Part shown: one piece after another, positions 16,388 to 25,447 of the stretch | How positions within the stretch are numbered: position 1 is the first letter of the stretch | How the letters are laid out: each line of letters begins with the position of its first letter | Assembly: GCF_001816125.1 (NCBI RefSeq) | Contig: NZ_MDZA01000122.1 | Location: forward strand, 1 to 50,967 | Length of the DNA stretch: 50,967 nucleotides | Source: Hymenobacter coccineus | Lineage (GTDB): Bacteria; Bacteroidota; Bacteroidia; Cytophagales; Hymenobacteraceae | Direction of reading: 5' to 3' | Position numbers and translations under genes: made by a program | The notes under the pieces: model-generated | Told to the model about the DNA's origin: nothing | The model's input: only the letters and a program-made list of their open reading frames with translations | Database searches by the model: none

Positions 16388-17437
16388 ATGCAAGATATTT
16401 CGCTGGGTCCTTACTCCATCGGTGCCGGCCAGCCACCGTTCATCATCGCCGAAATGTCGGGCAACCACGGCCACTCGCTGGAGCGGGCCCTGGCCATTGT
16501 GGACGCGGCAGCCGACGCTGGTTGCCAGGGCCTAAAAATCCAAACCAGCACGCCCGACATGCTGACGCTGGACAGCCGAGCCCCTGATTTCATGGTGCGC
16601 GGGGCAAACCCTGACTGGGAAGGACAGTCGCTGTACGAACTGTACACGACCAACTTTACGCCTTTTGAATGGCACGCGCCCATTTTTGCACGGGCCCAGG
16701 CGCGGGGCTTGGTAGCTTTTAGTTCGCCTTTTGGAACAGAAGCAGTGGATTTTTTAGAAACCCTCGACTGTCCTGCCTACAAAATCGCTTCGTTTGAGAA
16801 TAATTGGCCCGAGCTTATTGAGCGGGCCGCGCGCACGGGCAAGCCGGTTATCATCTCTACTGGCATGGCCGATTTGGCCGACTTAGAGCGCATGGCCCAC
16901 GTGGTGCGCGCCACTGGCAACGAGCAACTCGTGCTGCTCAAGTGCACCAGCACATACCCCGCCGAACCACGCGATACCAATTTGCGCACCATCCCGCACC
17001 TGCGCGACTTGCTAAACTGCCACGTGGGACTCTCCGACCATACCATGGGCACGGGGGTAAGTGTCGCCGCCACGGTGCTTGGGGCCGTCGTCATTGAAAA
17101 GCACCTCACGCTGGACCGCGCCGATGGCGGGCCCGATGGCTCTTTTTCGATGGAGCCCGCCGAGATGGCGCACCTGGTGCGTGAGTGCCGCCAGGCCGCT
17201 CAAGCGCTGGGCACGGTTGCCTACGGGCCCACGGCCGCAGAGCAAAAGTCGCTGGGGTTTCGCCGGTCCATTTACGTGGTGCAAGACGTAGCCGAGGGCG
17301 AGCTTTTCACCGCCGAAAACCTACGCGTTATCCGCCCCGGGCACGGGCTAGCCCCGGCCCTACTGCCCCAAGTGTTGGGCCGCCCGGCACGGCAAGCCAT
17401 CCGACGCGGTACGGCCCTTACGTGGGCGGTGCTTTAG
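16388..17437 (+). CDS. pseI: pseudaminic acid synthase
   Basis: 349 aa, family length. The NeuB TIM barrel starts with FIIAEMSGNHGHSLERAL and contains LKIQTSTPDMLT, SSPFGTEAVDFLE, CPAYKIASFE, ISTGMADLADL, LLKCTSTYPA and SDHTMGTGVSVAA. A C-terminal SAF (antifreeze-like) domain covers about 285-349 (RRSIYVVQDVAEGELFTAEN). The motifs fit PseI better than sialic acid synthase. It condenses the 6-deoxy-AltdiNAc sugar with phosphoenolpyruvate to pseudaminic acid. It begins 7 bases after the pseG-pseH stop, so it is in the same operon. Confidence 0.95.
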   Translation: MQDISLGPYSIGAGQPPFIIAEMSGNHGHSLERALAIVDAAADAGCQGLKIQTSTPDMLTLDSRAPDFMVRGANPDWEGQSLYELYTTNFTPFEWHAPIFARAQARGLVAFSSPFGTEAVDFLETLDCPAYKIASFENNWPELIERAARTGKPVIISTGMADLADLERMAHVVRATGNEQLVLLKCTSTYPAEPRDTNLRTIPHLRDLLNCHVGLSDHTMGTGVSVAATVLGAVVIEKHLTLDRADGGPDGSFSMEPAEMAHLVRECRQAAQALGTVAYGPTAAEQKSLGFRRSIYVVQDVAEGELFTAENLRVIRPGHGLAPALLPQVLGRPARQAIRRGTALTWAVL

Positions 17438-17465
17438 TATCAAAAACTATTTTTTGCCCCCGCCC

Positions 17466-18413
17466 ATGCAAATCCACCGCTTCGCCAACGGCAGCTACAT
17501 CATCGCCGAACGCCTTGTTATAGGCCAAGAGGTACACGTGGGGCCCAACACGCAAATTCGGGCCACCGAATGCGTGCTGGGCGACAACGTGCGCATTGGC
17601 GCCGACAACGTATTCTTAGTGGGCCAGCGCCTGGAAATTGGGGCCCATACCGTCATCGGCAATACCAATAGCTTCACGGCCCGCACCATCGAGGTCGGCG
17701 AATACGTGTTCTGGGATTCCAACGTGGTGGTGGGGCACGGCGGCAAATTCAGCCCCGACGCACACCTGCGGGTGGGGGCCTACTCGATGATTTGCGCCCG
17801 CATTACGCTCAACGTCAACCACCCCATTAGCATTGGCGAGTACGTGGGCATTGGCGAAGACGTGGCCGTGTGGACGCACGGCTCGTTCTTGCCGATTTTG
17901 GACGGGTTCCCGGCTGACTTTGGGCCCGTTTCCATCGGCCACCACGTTTGGCTACCGGCCAAGTCTACAGTGCTCCCCAACCGCCGCATTGGCAACAACG
18001 TGGTCATCGGCACTAACTCCCTTATTAATAAAGATTTGCCCGATGGATGCCTAGCTGGCGGCATTCCCGTGCGCATTCTGAAGGAGAATTATTATCCCTC
18101 GCACGATGCCACCCGCAACGAAGCGTTGGTACGCCGCATTGTGGAAGATTACGCCCGCATGGCCGAGTACAAAGACCTGGTAGTGCAACTAAGCTACTTA
18201 CCGACAGAACACGTGATACACTGCAACGACATATCCTTCCACCTGGACACGCTGCGCACCACGGGTATATTCACTCCCACGGAGGAAGATTTTCGGGATT
18301 ATTTGCGCCGCCGGGGCATTAAATTTTACACCGGCCAGCCTTTTACCAGCGTATTACCCGCCGAGTACCGCCGCCTCTTAGCCATTTCGCCGGATGCTGA
18401 CGCTGGAGAATAA
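17466..18413 (+). CDS. left-handed beta-helix (hexapeptide) acyltransferase
   Basis: 315 aa from the ATG at 17466. Hexapeptide repeats run from about residue 20 to 200 (GPNTQIRATECVLGDNVRIG, LRVGAYSMICARI, ISIGEYVGIGEDVAVWTH, IGNNVVIGTNSLI), with a catalytic-type His in VWTHGSFLP and IGHHVW. The C-terminal 110 residues are a separate non-repeat tail. It probably transfers acetyl or another acyl group to a sugar. Being between pseI and a PIG-L deacetylase it may tailor pseudaminic acid. Its last 20 bases overlap the next gene. Confidence 0.85.
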   Translation: MQIHRFANGSYIIAERLVIGQEVHVGPNTQIRATECVLGDNVRIGADNVFLVGQRLEIGAHTVIGNTNSFTARTIEVGEYVFWDSNVVVGHGGKFSPDAHLRVGAYSMICARITLNVNHPISIGEYVGIGEDVAVWTHGSFLPILDGFPADFGPVSIGHHVWLPAKSTVLPNRRIGNNVVIGTNSLINKDLPDGCLAGGIPVRILKENYYPSHDATRNEALVRRIVEDYARMAEYKDLVVQLSYLPTEHVIHCNDISFHLDTLRTTGIFTPTEEDFRDYLRRRGIKFYTGQPFTSVLPAEYRRLLAISPDADAGE

Positions 18414-19101
18414 ACGCCTGCTGGTGGTAGTGGCCCACCCCGACGACGAATTACTGGGCCTAGGGGCCACCGTTCACCGGCTGGTGCAGCGCCACGGGTG
18501 CACGGCCCGGGCCGTCATCTTAGGCGAAGGGCTGACTTCGCGCGCTGCCACCCGGGCCCCCGCGCAATGGGCCACTGAGCTGGCGACTCACCGAGCCAAT
18601 ATTGCGCACGCTGCCGCAGCGGTGGGCTACGCTTCCACCGGCATTTATAATTTTGCCGACAACCGCTTCGATTCGGTGGACTTATTGGATTTGGTGAAAG
18701 TGGTGGAACAAGAAAAAGAAACTTACCAGCCCGAGGTCATTTTTACCCACCACGGCGGCGACACCAACATTGACCACCGGCGCACTTTCGAAGCCGTGGT
18801 GACGGCCTGCCGTCCTTTGCCCGGCGAACCTATGCGCACTTTGCTGGCTTGCGAAACCCCGTCTTCAACCGAATGGCAGGCCGCCAGCTATCCGCAACCC
18901 TTCCTGCCAAACATCTTTCTGGCCGTAACGGAGGAAGACGTGGCCGCTAAAATTGCCGGCATGGAGGCATATGAGTTTGAAAAACGGGCCTACCCCCATC
19001 CCCGGTCGCCAGAAGCCTTGCGCGTGCTGGCACAGCGGTGGGGCGTGGTGATTGGGCAACCCTTTGCCGAGGCATTTATGCTGATTCGCCACATTGGATA
19101 A
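18394..19101 (+). CDS. PIG-L family deacetylase
   Basis: 235 aa from the ATG at 18394, inside the end of the acyltransferase gene. The zinc/catalytic motif VVVAHPDDELLGLG (H15, D17, D18) and the second metal region THHGGDTNIDHRRTFEAVVT are diagnostic of PIG-L/LmbE deacetylases. PIG-L members linked to surface-sugar clusters de-N-acetylate sugars. Together with the acyltransferase before it, this suggests an acetyl group is removed and replaced on the glycan, which is inference. The 3' end overlaps the next start by 8 bases. Confidence 0.9.
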   Translation: MLTLENKRLLVVVAHPDDELLGLGATVHRLVQRHGCTARAVILGEGLTSRAATRAPAQWATELATHRANIAHAAAAVGYASTGIYNFADNRFDSVDLLDLVKVVEQEKETYQPEVIFTHHGGDTNIDHRRTFEAVVTACRPLPGEPMRTLLACETPSSTEWQAASYPQPFLPNIFLAVTEEDVAAKIAGMEAYEFEKRAYPHPRSPEALRVLAQRWGVVIGQPFAEAFMLIRHIG

Positions 19102-20428
19102 GCCAGCCGCTGTAGCAAACCAGCCCCTGAGTTCGGGCCTGGTTGAGCGAATGCACAACGTTCTCCAGGCCCGTTTTACAACGCATTTTTATAATTTGTC
19201 GCCAGCCGCGCTCAGCGGCATTTCACCCGCCAGCCCGCTTAAGCGGCTGGCGCGGGTGGGCGCCTACGCGGCCCTGCGGCTGGTGGGACACTTGTTCCAG
19301 CCCATCCGGAACCAGGCCGATTTGCGCGGGGCGGTTTGGCTGTACGTGGTGAGCGCCAACAACTACGAGGCCCTGCAATTCATCCAGCAAAGCCAGCCGG
19401 GGGCTCTACTGGTGGCCGGGCAAGGCAAAAACATTGGGCGCTACAACGGCGCGGTGCAGCGGCTCTCGCTGCGCCGCAAGCTACTGTATTACTGGCAGTA
19501 CCCAGGAGCCCTGGCGGGGCTCTGGCGCCTGGTGGGGCCCCGGGCGTGGCGGTTTTTCGACTTGATTTTTTACGCCATCGGCTACTACGAGGTGTACCGG
19601 CGGGCCCTGCGCCACTACCGGCCCCGGGCGGTGGTGCTGGCCAACGACCACAACGACGACACCCGCGCCCTGCTGCTGGCCTGCCGCGCCGAGGGCATCC
19701 CCACGGCCTACGTGCAGCACGCCAGCGTGAGCGCCAACTTCCCGCCCCTGGGCTTCGACCTAAGCCTGCTCGAAGGCCAGGACGCGCTGGACAAGTACCG
19801 CCGCTGCGGTCCCGTGCGCGGCCGGGTGGCCCTGGTGGGCATGCCCAAGGCCGACGCCTACCTGGCCCGCCGCAACACCGCCCCCGCCGTGCGCCGCGTG
19901 GGCCTGGCCTGCAACATCCACGACCCGCTGCCGGCCCTGGCCGACACGCTGGCCTACCTCGCCCAGACGTTGCCAGCGCTCACGCTCACCCTGCGCCCGC
20001 ACCCCAGCGACACCCGCGACTTTGGGCCACTGCGCCGCCAGCTGCCGCAGGTGCAGTGGTCGGACGCCCGGCAGCAGAACGTGTTCGAGTTCCTCGCCAC
20101 CCAGGACGCGCTGGTGGCCGCCGATACCTCCACCCACCTCGAAGCCACCCTACTGAACGTGGCCAGCGTCTACTACCGCTTCGCCGCCAACCCGCTCACC
20201 GACGATTATTACGGCTACGTAGCCAACGGCCTGGTGCCCCGCGCCGCCGACCTGCCCGCCCTGGGGGCCCTGTTGGGGGCCCTGGCCCAACACAAGCCCG
20301 CCGACCTCTACCGCCGCGCCGCTTATTATAACGCCACCCTTGGCACCCCCGACGAGGGCCACAGCCAGCCATTGGCTGCCCGCGTGCTAGGCGCGTGGCT
20401 GGAAGAAGCGCCCGGGGCCCCGGCGTAG
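19094..20428 (+). CDS. GT-B type surface-carbohydrate transferase
   Basis: 444 aa from the TTG at 19094 (8-base overlap with the PIG-L gene; an ATG at 19151 is the alternative). Visible motifs are VVLANDHNDDTRALLLACRA, PTAYVQHASVSANFPPLGFD, VGLACNIHDPLP, LTLRPHPSDTRDFGPL and LVAADTSTHLEATLL. Together they resemble the CDP-glycerol/poly-sugar-phosphate transferases and some sialyl- or pseudaminyl-like GT-B enzymes. It has no membrane spans and probably acts in the cytoplasm. Position after the CMP-Pse genes makes it a candidate pseudaminyltransferase, which is inference. Confidence 0.72.
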   Translation: MDKPAAVANQPLSSGLVERMHNVLQARFTTHFYNLSPAALSGISPASPLKRLARVGAYAALRLVGHLFQPIRNQADLRGAVWLYVVSANNYEALQFIQQSQPGALLVAGQGKNIGRYNGAVQRLSLRRKLLYYWQYPGALAGLWRLVGPRAWRFFDLIFYAIGYYEVYRRALRHYRPRAVVLANDHNDDTRALLLACRAEGIPTAYVQHASVSANFPPLGFDLSLLEGQDALDKYRRCGPVRGRVALVGMPKADAYLARRNTAPAVRRVGLACNIHDPLPALADTLAYLAQTLPALTLTLRPHPSDTRDFGPLRRQLPQVQWSDARQQNVFEFLATQDALVAADTSTHLEATLLNVASVYYRFAANPLTDDYYGYVANGLVPRAADLPALGALLGALAQHKPADLYRRAAYYNATLGTPDEGHSQPLAARVLGAWLEEAPGAPA

Positions 20429-20446
20429 TTGGTTGCAATTCGCCAG

Positions 20447-20565
20447 GCGGGGCGGGCTGCCGGCTTTTCGCCGGCTGCCCGGTAATTGTTGGGGCCCCAA
20501 ACAACCGCTTGCCAACGATTCAACGATTAGCGGGCAGCCAGGCGAAAAGCCGCAGCCCGCCCCGC
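20447..20565. repeat. long inverted repeat, family A (copy 1)
   Basis: Arms at about 20447-20491 and 20516-20565 are imperfect complements (outer part GCGGGGCGGGCTGC with its complement at 20552-20565). The left arm alone forms a hairpin, GGGCTGCCGGC-TTTTC-GCCGGCTGCCC, followed by GGTAAT. The same hairpin plus GGTAAT recurs at 43768-43801. It fills the gap between the transferase and deacetylase genes. Confidence 0.75.
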
Positions 20566-20578
20566 TCATTACCCGCGC

Positions 20579-20586
20579 TACCTTCG
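20579..20586 (+). promoter_or_regulatory. candidate -7 box TACCTTCG, near-leaderless
   Basis: TACCTTCG lies only 5 bases before the ATG at 20592, so transcription would begin at or next to the start codon. Confidence 0.5.
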
Positions 20587-20591
20587 CCCCC

Positions 20592-21964
20592 ATGCCCACC
20601 ACTGCCCCTGCTCCCGCCCTGCCGCCCATTGCGCCGGTCACGGCCGCGGTGCGGCTGGCCTATGTGTGGGCCCACTTCGCGCGGGTGTACCCCGGCGCGC
20701 CCGTGGGGGCCCTGGGCTCCACTGGCAGCGGCGCCGCGGTAGAAGTGGCTGACTTGGCGGAAGCGTTTTTCAGCCAACCCCAGCCTTACCCAGTTGAACC
20801 AAATTGGCGCGAGTGGCACGGCCAGCAAGTACCTTTTTTCTTTGACGACAGCGCAGGGCCCCTGCTAACGATGATGTCGGGCCGGGCCAAAATCAACGCC
20901 GACGTAATTTCGGCCGCGTTTTATTTGCTCAGCGGTTGGCAGGAATATTTCTCCGATGCACGCGACCAACACGGGCGGTTTCCTTACGCAGCCAGCGTGC
21001 AGGCGCGCTACGGCTTCGTGGCGCTGCCGGTGGTGAATTATTATTTCGATGTGCTGCGTGTAACCATTGAGCACGCCACTGGCCAGCCCCTGCACCCGCA
21101 TACCTGGGGCCCCGGGCCCCATTCGCCGCCTTCATCAGCCACGACCTCGACAACTTGCGCAGCGCCTGGAAAGCCCCGGCCAAAGCAGCCCTGCAAAACG
21201 GCCAGCTACTAAATTTTGGGCAGCAGCTGTGGCGGCACTGCACACAGCCCGACGCCTGGGACAACCTCGAAGCTGTGGCCGCCGCCACGGCGCAGTACGG
21301 AGCACGGTCCACATTTTTCGTGCTACCCGCGCACCGGCCGGGAGCCGACGGTACCCCTAATGCCGACTACCGCCTCACGGCTCGGCTGTGGCAACGATTG
21401 GCCAAACTGGCAGAGCAAGGCCACGAGGTGGCGCTGCACGCCAGCATCGGCACGGCTGATAATTTCATTCATTTTGATGACGAACAGCAGCAGGTACTCG
21501 ATGTAGAAGAGGGCGGCAACCGCTTCCACTACCTGCGGTGGGAGCCGCGCCTGACCCCCGATATAGTAGACCGGGCGTCTACTTCTTTCGACTCAACGCT
21601 GGGCTTTGCCGAGCATTTCGGGTTTCGGAATTCCTACTGCCACCCTTTCTTTCCCTTTGATTTTCAGCACGGGCAAGCCTATTGTTTTCTCGAAATTCCG
21701 CTAAACATCATGGATGCTACCCTGCACCACCCCAATTATTTGCAGTTGGGCCCCGACGAAGTATTACCGGCCCTAGTGCCCATGCTGTCCGAAGTTGCGA
21801 AGTTTGGCGGCGTGGCTTCAGTATTGTGGCACAACCAGAACTTCGACCCGGCCAACACTGCCAACGGGCCCCGGCAGTTTCACGAAGTTATGGGCTGGCT
21901 ACGGGGCCGGGGCGCGGCATTCCTGACGGGTACCGAAATTTGGGCCCAGTTTCCGGCGGCGTAG
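20592..21964 (+). pseudogene. polysaccharide deacetylase family protein (DUF7033-like N-terminus), frameshifted
   Basis: The first frame from the ATG at 20592 encodes a DUF7033-like region (RLAYVWAHFARVYPG, FFFDDSAGPLLTMMSG, AAFYLLSGWQEYFSDARDQH). It breaks at GGGGCCCCGGGCCCC (21106-21120). One base out of register coding resumes as PFAAFISHDLDNLRSAWK, where HDxD is the metal motif of NodB-type deacetylases. It continues through STFFVLPAHRPG, HEVALHASIG and CHPFFPFDFQHG to a stop at 21964. One extra G or C in the tract would restore a protein of about 457 aa. It would remove acetyl or similar groups from a surface glycan. Confidence 0.82.
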
Positions 21965-21997
21965 GGCTCCAGACTTTTATTTTTTTCATCTCTCCAC

Positions 21998-23488
21998 TTG
22001 GGCATTGTTCAACGCCAGGGCCTCCGCAACACCCTGATTTCTTACATCGGCCTGGGCATTGGGTTCGTGAGCAGCACGCTGGTGCTCACGCGCTTGCTCA
22101 CGCCGGCGCAGCTCGGCCTCACCTCGGTACTTGTCTCGCTGGCCACGCTGGCGGCGCAGCTGGCGGCCTTCGGGTTTGCCAGCACGGCGCTGCGCTACTT
22201 CCCGTACTTCCGCGATTCGGCGAAGGGCCATTCGGGCTTTCTGCCGCTGCTGTTGGGCGTGCCACTGGTGGGCTTCGCGGCGGTAGCGGCGGCGCTGTGG
22301 GCTGGCAAAAGCTTCGTGCTAAGCCGCTTCTCGGCCGATGCTGCCCTGCTGGGGCCCAACTACCCGGCCGTGCTCCTGCTCACGCTGGCCGTGCTGCTGC
22401 TCTCGCTGCAAGACGCCTACCTGAAGTCGCTGTTCCACACCGGGTTTTCATCGTTTATGCAGGATATTTTCCTGCGGCTCTACATCGTGGGGGCCGCCGG
22501 ACTGTTTTGGCGCGGGGTGCTCTCGTTCGATGGCTTCGTGCTGGCCTACGTGGGCGGCTACGCGCTGGTGGATGCGCTGCTGGCGGCCTACCTGCTGGCC
22601 ATCGGCGAGCTGCACCTGCGGCCCACCCGGGCCGTGCTGCGGGTGCGGCCCCTGCGCGAACTGCTAGCCTTCGGAGGCTTCGCGCTGCTGAGCAACCTCT
22701 CGGGCACCATCATGGTCACCATCGACGCGCTGATGGTGGGGGCCAAGCTCAGCCTGGCGGCGGCCGGCATCTACGCCATTGCCTTCAACATTAGCACGGC
22801 CCTCACGCTGCCCTTCCGGGCCCTCTACAAAACGGCGTTCCCGCTCATCGCCGAGTATTGGAAAGAGGGGGCGATGGGTAAAATGGAAGATTTCTACGCC
22901 CGCACCACCCGCCTCAACACCGTGCTGGGCTGCTACTTAGCCCTGGGCCTGGGCCTGAACCTGGAGTTCGTGTACGGCCTCATCCACCGCCCGGCCTACG
23001 CCGCCGGCACCACCGCCGTGCTGCTGCTGCTCATTGGCCGCCTGGTCGACGGCATCACGGGCGTCAACGGCATCATCGTGCTCACCTCGCCCCGCTACCG
23101 CTTCGATCTGGTGTTCAACGCCGGCCTGGCCGTGGCCATCGTGGCCCTGAACGCGTTGCTCATCCCGCGCCTGGGCCTGGCCGGCGCGGCCCTGTCCAAC
23201 TGCCTGGCCCTGGTGGGCATCAACCTGTTGCGCACCTGGTTTGTGTGGCGCACCTACGGCCTCCAGCCCTTCGATCGGCGCATTCCGCTCATTGGGGCCC
23301 TGGCGGCGGCGGCCGGGCTGGCGGCGTGGCTGCTGCCCGTGCCGCCCAGCATTTGGCTGGCGCTGCTGTTGCGCGGCGGCACGCTCACGGTGCTCTACGG
23401 AGCTGGCCTCCTGCTCACCGGCGCCGCGCCGGAAGTAAATGCGCTGTGGGCCAAGGCTCTGGGCCAGCTGCGCGGGCGGCGTCGGTAA
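21998..23488 (+). CDS. oligosaccharide flippase (Wzx/MOP superfamily)
   Basis: 496 aa from the TTG at 21998 (GIVQRQGLRNTLISYIGLGI). It is hydrophobic throughout with about 12-14 predicted membrane segments. The start GLRNTLISYIGLGIGFVSST, LTRLLTPAQLGLTSVLVSL and AFGGFALLSNLSGTIMVTID are typical of polysaccharide-specific MOP flippases. It would move lipid-linked glycan across the inner membrane, completing the locus's export step. The following gene is on the same strand but has its own candidate promoter and a different base composition. Confidence 0.92.
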   Translation: MGIVQRQGLRNTLISYIGLGIGFVSSTLVLTRLLTPAQLGLTSVLVSLATLAAQLAAFGFASTALRYFPYFRDSAKGHSGFLPLLLGVPLVGFAAVAAALWAGKSFVLSRFSADAALLGPNYPAVLLLTLAVLLLSLQDAYLKSLFHTGFSSFMQDIFLRLYIVGAAGLFWRGVLSFDGFVLAYVGGYALVDALLAAYLLAIGELHLRPTRAVLRVRPLRELLAFGGFALLSNLSGTIMVTIDALMVGAKLSLAAAGIYAIAFNISTALTLPFRALYKTAFPLIAEYWKEGAMGKMEDFYARTTRLNTVLGCYLALGLGLNLEFVYGLIHRPAYAAGTTAVLLLLIGRLVDGITGVNGIIVLTSPRYRFDLVFNAGLAVAIVALNALLIPRLGLAGAALSNCLALVGINLLRTWFVWRTYGLQPFDRRIPLIGALAAAAGLAAWLLPVPPSIWLALLLRGGTLTVLYGAGLLLTGAAPEVNALWAKALGQLRGRRR

Positions 23489-23522
23489 ACCCTTATGGAC
23501 GCGCACCCATTTAATCAGGCTA

Positions 23523-23530
23523 TACCTTTG
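23523..23530 (+). promoter_or_regulatory. candidate -7 box TACCTTTG for ATPase/TOPRIM pair
   Basis: TACCTTTG is a full match to TAnnTTTG, 28 bases before the ATG at 23559, suggesting the pair is transcribed on its own. Confidence 0.65.
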
Positions 23531-23558
23531 TATCACCCGCAGCAGCGTTATAATCAAT

Positions 23559-24827
23559 ATGGCTAAGAAATCAAAAGCCCCCGCACCCGAAGTCCCAACC
23601 GTTTCGGAGCAGCCGTATTATTTACAGCGGGCACATATCAAGGATTTTCGGTCTATCCGAGATACTAAAGTGGACTTTAAGCCGGGGCTGAACATCATTA
23701 TTGGGCCTAACGGGTCGGGAAAAACGAATTTTGTGCGCTGCATCCAGAACGGATTAGGAGAATTACAGCCTGATTTTCTTGGTAAAGTTAATTTATCTAT
23801 TAATGGCAGAGATAAGCTAGAAATTGAATCTGCCATGCAAGACAATTTAACCACCAATCCTTTTAAAAATTATAATTCAACATCAAGGAATAGGCAACAA
23901 ACGATTAGATTATTAGTAAAAGGAAAAGAATTTGAAGCTAATTCGTTTCAAGAAGCATTTATCGAATCAAAGTTTACAGGAACAAAGCCATATAAAACTA
24001 AACTATCCCTTTTGCAGCTTGTAACAATTGCTCACGGCATTCCTAATCGTTATCCAATAGTAGATACGGCGGAGGATTTTGAAATAAATTTCCGCTCAAT
24101 CGGATACAATATCGATAGCAACTCGCTCTTTTCTCAATTATTTGCATCAGGCATAGCTCGCTCGTTTCTTTCTATTCACGCACTATCAGGGGAAAGGCAG
24201 AAATTACCTAGCCATGAGGCGATTCATTCATCTCTTAATGAGGTAGAGAAGTTTTATTTGAGTCGTTTATTACCTGAGTTAAGGCTATTTACACCGATAA
24301 ATGATATTCAGCTTACAGCCTCTTATAATACATACACTAATTCAATTCAACAACAAATTATTATAAAAGGTATTAGATTAGATTTTAAAATCATAGATGA
24401 TTGGCTACCATTCAGTGCTTTATCAAGCGGAACCCAGCGTCTTTTCTATATTATTTCAGAAATTATTGCATCGTTTTTATTCATTCCAACGGAAGACCCC
24501 CATCAACTTGATAATTATGATAGAATTCTTCTCTTAGAAGAACCCGAACTTGGCATTCATCCTGACCAGTTGGAAAAGCTATTACTTTTCCTCCGGCAAC
24601 AGTCTAAAAAACATCAAATTATTATCACCACGCACTCGCCGCAAGTGCTGGATATGCTGGAAGAGGATGAGTTAGACCGTATCACCATTTGCGAATTGGA
24701 TCAGAAGAAAGGCACTCAATTCCGCAAACTGAAAAAGGCGCAGATTGTCACAGCCAAGAAGTACATGCAAGAGATTGGTTTTCTGAGTGATTATTGGCGC
24801 CACGGCACATTAGAAACCAATAACTAG
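23559..24827 (+). CDS. AAA/ABC-type ATPase, candidate defence protein (partner of 24843 gene)
   Basis: 422 aa from the ATG at 23559. It has an SMC/OLD-like head split by an insertion: Walker A IIGPNGSGKTNF (49-56), signature-like ALSSGTQR (287-294), Walker B ILLLEEPE (323-330) and H-loop TTHS (357-360). This is the AAA_15/AAA_21 architecture of RloA, AbiL and PtuA-like ATPases. Base composition is clearly AT-rich and no GGGCCC occurs, unlike all flanking genes. It likely forms a complex with the TOPRIM-like protein encoded 15 bases downstream. No direct evidence of phage defence is visible; it is inferred from family and arrangement. Confidence 0.85.
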   Translation: MAKKSKAPAPEVPTVSEQPYYLQRAHIKDFRSIRDTKVDFKPGLNIIIGPNGSGKTNFVRCIQNGLGELQPDFLGKVNLSINGRDKLEIESAMQDNLTTNPFKNYNSTSRNRQQTIRLLVKGKEFEANSFQEAFIESKFTGTKPYKTKLSLLQLVTIAHGIPNRYPIVDTAEDFEINFRSIGYNIDSNSLFSQLFASGIARSFLSIHALSGERQKLPSHEAIHSSLNEVEKFYLSRLLPELRLFTPINDIQLTASYNTYTNSIQQQIIIKGIRLDFKIIDDWLPFSALSSGTQRLFYIISEIIASFLFIPTEDPHQLDNYDRILLLEEPELGIHPDQLEKLLLFLRQQSKKHQIIITTHSPQVLDMLEEDELDRITICELDQKKGTQFRKLKKAQIVTAKKYMQEIGFLSDYWRHGTLETNN

Positions 24828-24842
24828 CCCTGTCTTCTCTTC

Positions 24843-25439
24843 ATGTCTACCAAGAAAAAGAGAGTAGTCCGCGTAGGCTTGCTGGGTGAATCGCCGAATG
24901 ATACGGCGGCGCTAAAAGTATTACTTCAGCAGAAGTATAAGGAGCGCATTCAGGTCTTTACATTGCTCAAAAACTTGAAAGCGGATAAAGTAGCAGGTCC
25001 CAAAGCGCTACGGATGCTACCTAAGCAATATGCAGAGCAACAACCCGATATAGTTGTATTTACCCGTGACTTGGATGCGCTGGCATCGGACGTCACGCAG
25101 ATGCAAAAACGACGAAATGAGTTTAATGCTATTAATTTATGTGTGGGTGGAAAAGGGATTTTTCTACTCCATATATATGAGTTTGAAGCCCTAATTATGG
25201 CTCACATTGGCCCTTTCAATACTCTATATAAATGCACCTGCAATCCCCAAGCTGACCCAATGCGCATAATAGACCCTAAAGGAAACTTGCAAGAGGCATC
25301 CCGGAAGGGCAAACGAGGAGAATACTCTGAAAACGACTGTGAAGAAGTGTGTGCCCAATTAGACTACGCTGAATTGGTAAAAAATTGTGGCTATTTCCGC
25401 GACTTTGATGCCGCATTTGCCGCGAAGCTTCCCAAGTAG
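24843..25439 (+). CDS. DUF4276/RloB-like TOPRIM protein
   Basis: 198 aa. The N-terminal VGLLGESPNDTAALKVLL holds a TOPRIM-type glutamate (E16), VVFTRDLDALASD supplies DxD (D76, D78), and IYEFEALIMA (about 111-120) is the EFEAL stretch typical of DUF4276. TOPRIM proteins paired with AAA_15-type ATPases are commonly nucleases in abortive-infection systems (AbiL, RloAB-like). It is AT-rich like its partner and ends 8 bases before the end of the convergent oxidoreductase gene, i.e. exactly at the edge of the insert. The family assignment is moderately sure; the activity is inferred. Confidence 0.78.
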   Translation: MSTKKKRVVRVGLLGESPNDTAALKVLLQQKYKERIQVFTLLKNLKADKVAGPKALRMLPKQYAEQQPDIVVFTRDLDALASDVTQMQKRRNEFNAINLCVGGKGIFLLHIYEFEALIMAHIGPFNTLYKCTCNPQADPMRIIDPKGNLQEASRKGKRGEYSENDCEEVCAQLDYAELVKNCGYFRDFDAAFAAKLPK

Positions 25440-25447
25440 CAGCGTGA

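Noticed and set aside
19336..20331. 331-codon alternative frame inside the GT-B transferase
   Set aside because: Pro/Arg/Ala-rich and motif-free; the overlapping frame has GT-B motifs and the right operon overlaps.
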